From contig CAJYBQ010000105.1 in the NCBI GenBank assembly GCA_913064755.1, positions 1-8,657 on the forward strand: a stretch of 8,657 nt of DNA, read 5' to 3'. The position numbers and the translations under genes are program-made. Source of the DNA: an uncultured Alphaproteobacteria bacterium (GTDB taxonomy: Bacteria > Pseudomonadota > Alphaproteobacteria > Minwuiales > Minwuiaceae). Below are positions 4,465 to 8,657 of the stretch, one piece after another; positions within the stretch are counted from its first letter, which is position 1, and every line of letters begins with the position of its first letter. The notes beneath the pieces are model-generated. The model was not told the DNA's origin. It saw nothing but the letters and a program-made list of their open reading frames with translations, and ran no database searches.

Positions 4465-7197
4465 ATGCAACTGTCGCCCACTCATGATCTGACCCTGGTT
4501 CTACTGGCCTTGAGTGTCTGCATATTCTCCGCGTTTGCCGGCCTGAACATCGCGTCACGTGCCAGAGATGCGGCAACGCTGCCGGCGGCGGGCTGGACTT
4601 TGTTCGCGGCATGCGCGCTGGGTGGTGGAATCTGGTCGATGCACTTCATCGCCATGCTCGCCATGCAATTGCCTGTTGTCACGGTGATGTTCGACGTGCC
4701 GGTCAGTGTCGGTTCCATGGGCCTCTCGATCCTGCTCACCTGGGCGTGGCTGACCGTCGTCAGGCTGCTGGGGTCCAGCTTCATCATGCTTCTGGCAGGC
4801 GGGTTGTGCATGGGGCTGGGGATCGCCGGCATGCATTACATGGGCATGTCGGGGATGCACATGCCGGTGGAGATCATCTACGACCCGATCCTGTACATGG
4901 CGTCGTTCGCCATCGCGATCGTGGCATCCATGGCCGCGCTCTGGCTGTGTTTCAACCTGGACTCGATCAGCTGGCGGTTCGGAAGCGCCGGCGTGATGAC
5001 CGTGGCCGCGGCGGGCATGCACTATTGCGGCATGGCGGCGACAACCTTCACGCTTCAGCCCGATGCGCTGGTCCCCACCAACGATATCGTGGATTCCGAC
5101 ATTCTCGCGGCGGGCATCGCCCTGGGGTCGGTGCTGCTGTTCGGCATGGGGCTGGCAACGGCACTGATCGACAAGCGGGTGAGTGCAAGCCTGCGTGCCG
5201 GCATCGAGAGGTCCAGGCGGAACGAGGAACGCTATCGCCTGATGGTCAACGGCCTGCAGGACTTCGCGATCGTGATGCTGGACCCGGCAGGTCGCGTGGC
5301 CAGCTGGAACGACGGCGCGGTGCGCATGGATGGCTATTCGGCCGACGAAGTGCTCGGCACGTCCAGCGCCAGGTTCGACGCGAACCGGGAAATCGCGCCA
5401 CAGACACTGGCCCGCGCGCTTTCGGAGGCGAGCCTGAGAGGCCGTTTCGAAGCCGACATGAAGCGGCGCCACAAGAACGGCAAGACATACTGGGCGAGCG
5501 TGACCTTCCATCCCGTCTATGACGGTGACGGGGAACTGTCCGGCTATGCCAGCGTCACCCGCAACATCACCGAACGCAGGCTGGCGGAAAAGGCCCTGCG
5601 TACGGCCTTCGACGGGCTGGAAGCCAAGGTTGCCGAACGGACCCAGGAACTGAAGGAGGCGATGGAGGCCGCGGAGGCCGCGAATTCGGCCAAGAGCTCC
5701 TTCCTCGCCAACATGAGCCATGAACTGCGGACACCCCTGAACGCCATCATCGGCTACACGGAGATGCTGATCGAGGACTTCGAGGACCAGGGCGACGAGG
5801 GTACGGTCGACGACCTGCACCGCATCGAGAAATCGGGGCGCCACCTGCTGGACCTGATCAACGAGGTGCTGGACCTGGCCAAGGTCGAGGCCGGGCGCGT
5901 CACGCTGGACCTGGAAGCCGTGGATGTATCCGCCCTGGTCGAAGAGGCCGTCAGCACGGTTCGCCCGATCGCCACGCGGTACGGCAATGTCCTGGATGTC
6001 GATATGGATATCGACATCGAGTACCTGGAGACCGACCGCAAGCGCCTGTTCCAGTGCCTGCTGAACCTGATGTCCAACGCGTCCAAGTTCACCGAGAACG
6101 GCCAGGTCAACCTGACCGTCCGCACCCGGGAGGTCGACCAGCAGCAGATGATCGAGTTCCGCGTCAGCGACACCGGCATCGGCCTGACCCCGGAACAGCT
6201 GGAGAAGGTCTTCGAACCATTCGAACAGGCCGACGGGACCCTGACGAGGGAGCGCGAGGGCACCGGCCTGGGGCTCACCATCACCCGTCGCCTGGTGCAG
6301 ATGATGGGGGGTGACGTCACCGCCACCAGTGCGCAGGGGGTGGGGTCGACATTCACGATCTCCGTGCCGGTCGATCACGCCATTGCCCATGACGAGGAAA
6401 CGCTGCCGGTCGCGGGTTCGTACGTGCTGAACGCCTTCCTGCCGAAGGAAGCGATGTCGATCGAATCGGACGGCCCGCTCGCCGTCGTGATCGACGATGA
6501 TCCGGACGCGCTGGATATCTATCAGCGGGTACTGGGACGCAGCGGGTACCGCACGCGCGCGGCAGCCAACGGCAGCGACGGGTTGCAGATCATCAGCGAA
6601 ACCCTGCCCGACCTGGTGCTGCTGGATATCGCCATGCCCGAAATGGACGGCTGGGACGTGCTGGCGCGGATGAAGGCGGAACCCGAACTGGTCGATATCC
6701 CCGTTGTCGTGGTTTCGGTCACGGACAGTGCGGAGCGCGGCCTGGCGCTGGGCGCCGTCGACTGGCTCATCAAGCCGGTATCGCCGGAGGCCCTGACAGC
6801 GGCGGCCGGTCGGCTGCGTCGCGGCGCGCGCGACCCCAGGGTCCTGGTGTTCAGCGACCAGGTTGATGTCATCGAACCGATTGGCGATACCCTGGATGAC
6901 CTCGGCATCACCTGCCTGTTCTTCGAAAGCCCCGATCACCTGCCTGACCTGCAGACCTTTGGTCCGAACGTGCTGATGATCGATCTCGGCAGCCAGTTCG
7001 GAAAACCCGAGGTGCTGGACCGGCTGAAGGCTCAGTCCCATTGGGCCGAGATGAAAGTGGTTCTGCTGGCCGGGCCGACCGACAGGGCCGATCAACAGGG
7101 GCCGCGCATCGACCCCGGCCTGCCCCCCGATGACCTGTTGCGGGAGATCACGAAGATCGTCGCACCGGCGCGCAGGCCGTCGCTCGCCTTTGGCTGA
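4465..7197 (+). CDS. Membrane hybrid sensor histidine kinase: MHYT-PAS-HisKA-HATPase-receiver plus degenerate receiver
   Basis: The 910-residue protein begins with an MHYT sensor of seven hydrophobic helices (about 9-235). The motif appears at SMHF (58-61), GMHYMGM (122-128, with a further MHM at 131-133) and GMHYCGM (184-190). MHYT domains are proposed to bind a metal, possibly copper, and to sense oxygen, CO or NO. A PAS/PAC domain follows (about 257-372), then a coiled coil and HisKA with phosphoacceptor His419 in SHELRTPLN. HATPase_c has Asn538, DTGIG (569-573) and GTGLG (600-603 region). The receiver has Asp677-679, phosphoacceptor Asp721, Ser751 and Lys770. The last 120 residues look like a second receiver lacking the acidic pair. 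I chose the ATG at 4465 because GGAGGT lies 6 bases upstream and the sensor begins there; the frame stays open upstream only by chance. It is divergent from another kinase gene and has a CtrA-type site upstream. Confidence 0.96.
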   Translation: MQLSPTHDLTLVLLALSVCIFSAFAGLNIASRARDAATLPAAGWTLFAACALGGGIWSMHFIAMLAMQLPVVTVMFDVPVSVGSMGLSILLTWAWLTVVRLLGSSFIMLLAGGLCMGLGIAGMHYMGMSGMHMPVEIIYDPILYMASFAIAIVASMAALWLCFNLDSISWRFGSAGVMTVAAAGMHYCGMAATTFTLQPDALVPTNDIVDSDILAAGIALGSVLLFGMGLATALIDKRVSASLRAGIERSRRNEERYRLMVNGLQDFAIVMLDPAGRVASWNDGAVRMDGYSADEVLGTSSARFDANREIAPQTLARALSEASLRGRFEADMKRRHKNGKTYWASVTFHPVYDGDGELSGYASVTRNITERRLAEKALRTAFDGLEAKVAERTQELKEAMEAAEAANSAKSSFLANMSHELRTPLNAIIGYTEMLIEDFEDQGDEGTVDDLHRIEKSGRHLLDLINEVLDLAKVEAGRVTLDLEAVDVSALVEEAVSTVRPIATRYGNVLDVDMDIDIEYLETDRKRLFQCLLNLMSNASKFTENGQVNLTVRTREVDQQQMIEFRVSDTGIGLTPEQLEKVFEPFEQADGTLTREREGTGLGLTITRRLVQMMGGDVTATSAQGVGSTFTISVPVDHAIAHDEETLPVAGSYVLNAFLPKEAMSIESDGPLAVVIDDDPDALDIYQRVLGRSGYRTRAAANGSDGLQIISETLPDLVLLDIAMPEMDGWDVLARMKAEPELVDIPVVVVSVTDSAERGLALGAVDWLIKPVSPEALTAAAGRLRRGARDPRVLVFSDQVDVIEPIGDTLDDLGITCLFFESPDHLPDLQTFGPNVLMIDLGSQFGKPEVLDRLKAQSHWAEMKVVLLAGPTDRADQQGPRIDPGLPPDDLLREITKIVAPARRPSLAFG

Positions 7198-7311
7198 CCC
7201 GGAGCCGCGGCCGCGCGAAACCCGGCGGACAGTTGCTGTTGCCCCGTCCTCTGCTCCCCTTCCGCTTCCGGTCACCTGTCATGCGCGGTGTCTGACGGCG
7301 TTCCCGCCGGT

Positions 7312-7322
7312 CGATTGAATCG
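7312..7322. repeat. Short inverted repeat, possible operator upstream of the SDR gene
   Basis: CGATT-G-AATCG is a perfect 5-base inverted repeat around one centre base, 46 bases before the GTG start of the dehydrogenase. A weak -10-like TAACAT (7324-7329) follows at once. A GC hairpin with 5-base arms (CGGCG/CGCCG) lies just upstream at about 7295-7308, without a T-tract. The rest of the 170-base gap after the hybrid kinase shows no gene and no convincing terminator. Confidence 0.25.
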
Positions 7323-7367
7323 GTAACATGCCCCCCGACAACGGTTTCATTGAACGGGGAGGTTCAG

Positions 7368-8246
7368 GTGTCGAACGGAAATGCGGGACGAAGGTCGGGC
7401 AAGGTCGCGGTCATCACGGGTGGCGCGTCGGGCATGGGCAAGGCAACGGCGATGCGGTTCCTCGAAGAGGGCGCGTCGGTCGTCGTGGGCGACCTCAACC
7501 AGGTGAACGGCGATTCGGTGGTGGCAGAGGCCTCGGCGGCCGGTTTCGCCGACCGGATCGGTTTCGTGCGCTGCGACGTGGCGGAAGAGGCCGATGTCGC
7601 GGCCCTGGTCGGCGCCGCGGTCGAACGCTTCGGAAAGCTGGATTGCATGTTCAACAATGCCGGTGTCGGCGGGGCCTTCGGGCCGATCACCGACACGACG
7701 GTCGATGAATGGGACTACACCTTCGCGGTCCTGGTCCGGGGCGTGTTCCTGGGCTGCAAGCATGCCACCCGGCAGATGCAGGAACAGGGCAGCGGCGGTT
7801 CGATCATTTCGACGGCCTCCATCGCCGGGCTTTCCGGTGGCGCCGGCCCGATAGCCTATTCGGCGGCGAAGGCGGCGGTGGTGAACCTGACCCGCGCGCT
7901 GGCCGGTGACCTGGCCCATGACCATATCCGCGTGAATGCGATCGCACCCGGTGCAATTCGCACCCCGCTCCTGCATTCCGGCAGGGCGGAGATGATGGAG
8001 AAGATGGCGCAGGAAAAGACCCCCTGGCCACGGCTGGGCGAAGGCGCGGACATTGCCGGTGCGGCGCTGTTCCTGGCGTCCAGCGACAGCGAATTCGTCA
8101 CCGGGCACACGCTGGTGGTCGATGGTGGCGTGCTGGGCGCGGCCCCGGATTTCTGGGGCCACGGTCCGGATGCCATGTTCAAGTCGAAGGCAGGCGTCAA
8201 CCGCGGGACCACCGGCGAAGGTGGCGATGTGCGCGACGTCGACTGA
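7368..8246 (+). CDS. Short-chain dehydrogenase/reductase (classical SDR family)
   Basis: This 292-residue Rossmann-fold oxidoreductase probably uses NAD(H), because an acidic residue (Asp42 in VVGDLN) ends the second strand. Visible motifs are TGGASGMG (17-24, cofactor binding), CDV (69-71), NNAG (96-99), catalytic Ser151, Tyr164 and Lys168 in YSAAK, and PGAIRTP. At the usual catalytic Asn position (F-x-V-N-x-R-G-V-F) the residue is Leu122. After the normal family end (VVDGG) there is an extra tail of about 37 residues ending GGDVRDVD. I chose GTG 7368 because GGGGAGG (7356-7362) lies 5 bases upstream; the in-frame TTG at 7350 would place the Shine-Dalgarno inside the gene. The substrate cannot be read from sequence: a secondary alcohol, ketone or 3-oxoacyl compound are all possible. 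It is probably its own transcription unit, closed by the hairpins at 8254-8335. Confidence 0.94.
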   Translation: MSNGNAGRRSGKVAVITGGASGMGKATAMRFLEEGASVVVGDLNQVNGDSVVAEASAAGFADRIGFVRCDVAEEADVAALVGAAVERFGKLDCMFNNAGVGGAFGPITDTTVDEWDYTFAVLVRGVFLGCKHATRQMQEQGSGGSIISTASIAGLSGGAGPIAYSAAKAAVVNLTRALAGDLAHDHIRVNAIAPGAIRTPLLHSGRAEMMEKMAQEKTPWPRLGEGADIAGAALFLASSDSEFVTGHTLVVDGGVLGAAPDFWGHGPDAMFKSKAGVNRGTTGEGGDVRDVD

Positions 8247-8253
8247 CCCGTCC

Positions 8254-8276
8254 CGCGGCGGCTGAAGTCCGCCGCG
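8254..8276 (+). terminator. GC hairpin immediately after the SDR stop
   Basis: CGCGGCGG (8254-8261) and CCGCCGCG (8269-8276) pair perfectly around a 7-base loop, starting 8 bases after the SDR stop codon. There is no T-run, so it may protect the mRNA 3' end or help the stronger hairpin that follows. Confidence 0.45.
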
Positions 8277-8299
8277 CGCCGACCCGGTTGCCGGAATGG

Positions 8300-8335
8300 A
8301 AGGGCCGTCGCGATCTGGTGATCGCGACGGCCCTT
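8300..8335. terminator. Strong intrinsic terminator between convergent genes
   Basis: AAGGGCCGTCGCGATC (8300-8315) and GATCGCGACGGCCCTT (8320-8335) form a perfect 16-base stem with a 4-base loop TGGT. The plus strand continues into GTCGTCTTGTTTG, a modest T-rich tail, so termination should be best for the SDR transcript. The stem lies only 26 bases past the stop of the convergent OmpA/MotB-like gene and probably serves both. Confidence 0.85.
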
Positions 8336-8361
8336 GTCGTCTTGTTTGCGGCTGCGGGCAA

Positions 8362-8657
8362 TCAGTTCTCCAGGAACCGGACCTCGACCCGACGGTTGCG
8401 CTGGAACGCTTCCTCGGTCTCGCCGGCGTCGCGCGGGTGGAACTCCGCATGACCCGCGGCAACCAGCCGGTTCTTCGGCACGCCCTTGCCGATCAGGTAG
8501 CGCACGACGGACAGCGACCGGGCGATGGAAAGCTCCCAGTTGGACGGGAACTGCGGCGTGGCGATCGGGCGGCGGTCGGTATGGCCGTCGATCTGCAATG
8601 CCCAGTCGATCTCCGCCGGGATATCCGGGGCGGCGGTGAGCACGGCCTGCGCGAAGG
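8362..8657 (-). CDS. OmpA/MotB-like peptidoglycan-binding domain protein (5' end cut by window edge)
   Basis: The visible 97 C-terminal residues form an OmpA/MotB-type domain that anchors a protein to the cell wall. Motifs are LQIDGHTDRRPI (with the conserved Asp of HTD), FPSNWELSIARSLSVVRYL (the NxxLSxxRAxxV-type motif with its conserved Arg), GVPKNRLVAAGHAE, and NRRVEVRFLEN at the end. The FPSNWELS version and the spacing are typical of MotB and of MotB-like proteins in alphaproteobacteria, from memory of the family. The frame stays open to the right edge, so the N-terminus, where a MotB would carry its single membrane helix with a proton-binding Asp, lies outside. It could therefore be MotB itself, a MotB-like paralogue or another OmpA-family protein. 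A GTG at 8643 is internal to the domain and is not the start. It converges with the SDR gene. Confidence 0.9.
   Translation of the reverse strand, partial: FAQAVLTAAPDIPAEIDWALQIDGHTDRRPIATPQFPSNWELSIARSLSVVRYLIGKGVPKNRLVAAGHAEFHPRDAGETEEAFQRNRRVEVRFLEN

Noticed and set aside
7206..7216. GC-rich palindrome (CGCGGCCGCG) just after the MHYT kinase stop
   Set aside because: It has no loop and no T-tract, so it is not a convincing terminator; short GC palindromes are expected at this base composition.
4555..7275. Minus-strand open frame of 906 codons opposite the MHYT kinase
   Set aside because: It is an antisense shadow, common in GC-rich genes. The plus strand encodes intact kinase motifs, and the antisense product is rich in His, Arg and Gln with no recognisable domain.
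7347..8462. Minus-strand frame of 371 codons spanning the SDR and the end of the OmpA/MotB-like gene
   Set aside because: It crosses a strong terminator and two genes with clear motifs in other frames; its product has no recognisable domain.

Overview
The window is GC-rich DNA with strong G/C bias at third codon positions, Shine-Dalgarno-led genes and alphaproteobacterial-looking signalling proteins, including a CtrA-type TTAA-N7-TTAA site. This suggests an alphaproteobacterium, possibly of the Rhodospirillales; the lineage is an inference. Eight protein genes are supported, two of them cut by the window ends. I see no rRNA, tRNA, CRISPR array, insertion sequence or prophage.

Left block (1-2646): a minus-strand operon encodes the alpha and beta subunits of a thiamine-diphosphate-dependent 2-oxo acid / acetoin dehydrogenase E1 component, with a 4-base ATGA overlap. 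The beta gene runs off the left edge, where any E2/E3 genes would be expected. Divergent from it across about 106 bases is a 277-residue soluble protein that I cannot assign to a family. It is built from two copies of one domain of about 117 residues.

Middle block (2630-7197): two histidine kinases are transcribed divergently from a 182-base control region. The minus-strand kinase has the order receiver-coiled coil-HisKA-HATPase. It is followed 5 bases later by a small one-helix membrane protein whose 3' end overlaps the 277-residue gene tail to tail. The plus-strand kinase is a 910-residue membrane hybrid: MHYT sensor (7 helices), PAS, HisKA, HATPase, receiver, and a degenerate second receiver-like domain. 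The control region holds an exact CtrA-type site near the hybrid kinase and a one-mismatch site near the other kinase. A phosphorelay between the two proteins under cell-cycle or motility control is a reasonable hypothesis, not shown by the sequence.

Right block (7198-8657): a GTG-started classical short-chain dehydrogenase/reductase has a long C-terminal tail. It is followed by two tandem hairpins, the second a strong intrinsic terminator. Converging on it is the 3' end of an OmpA/MotB-like peptidoglycan-binding gene that enters from the right edge.

The most unusual items are the internally duplicated protein of unknown function beside the E1 operon, and the CtrA-type sites in the kinase control region.
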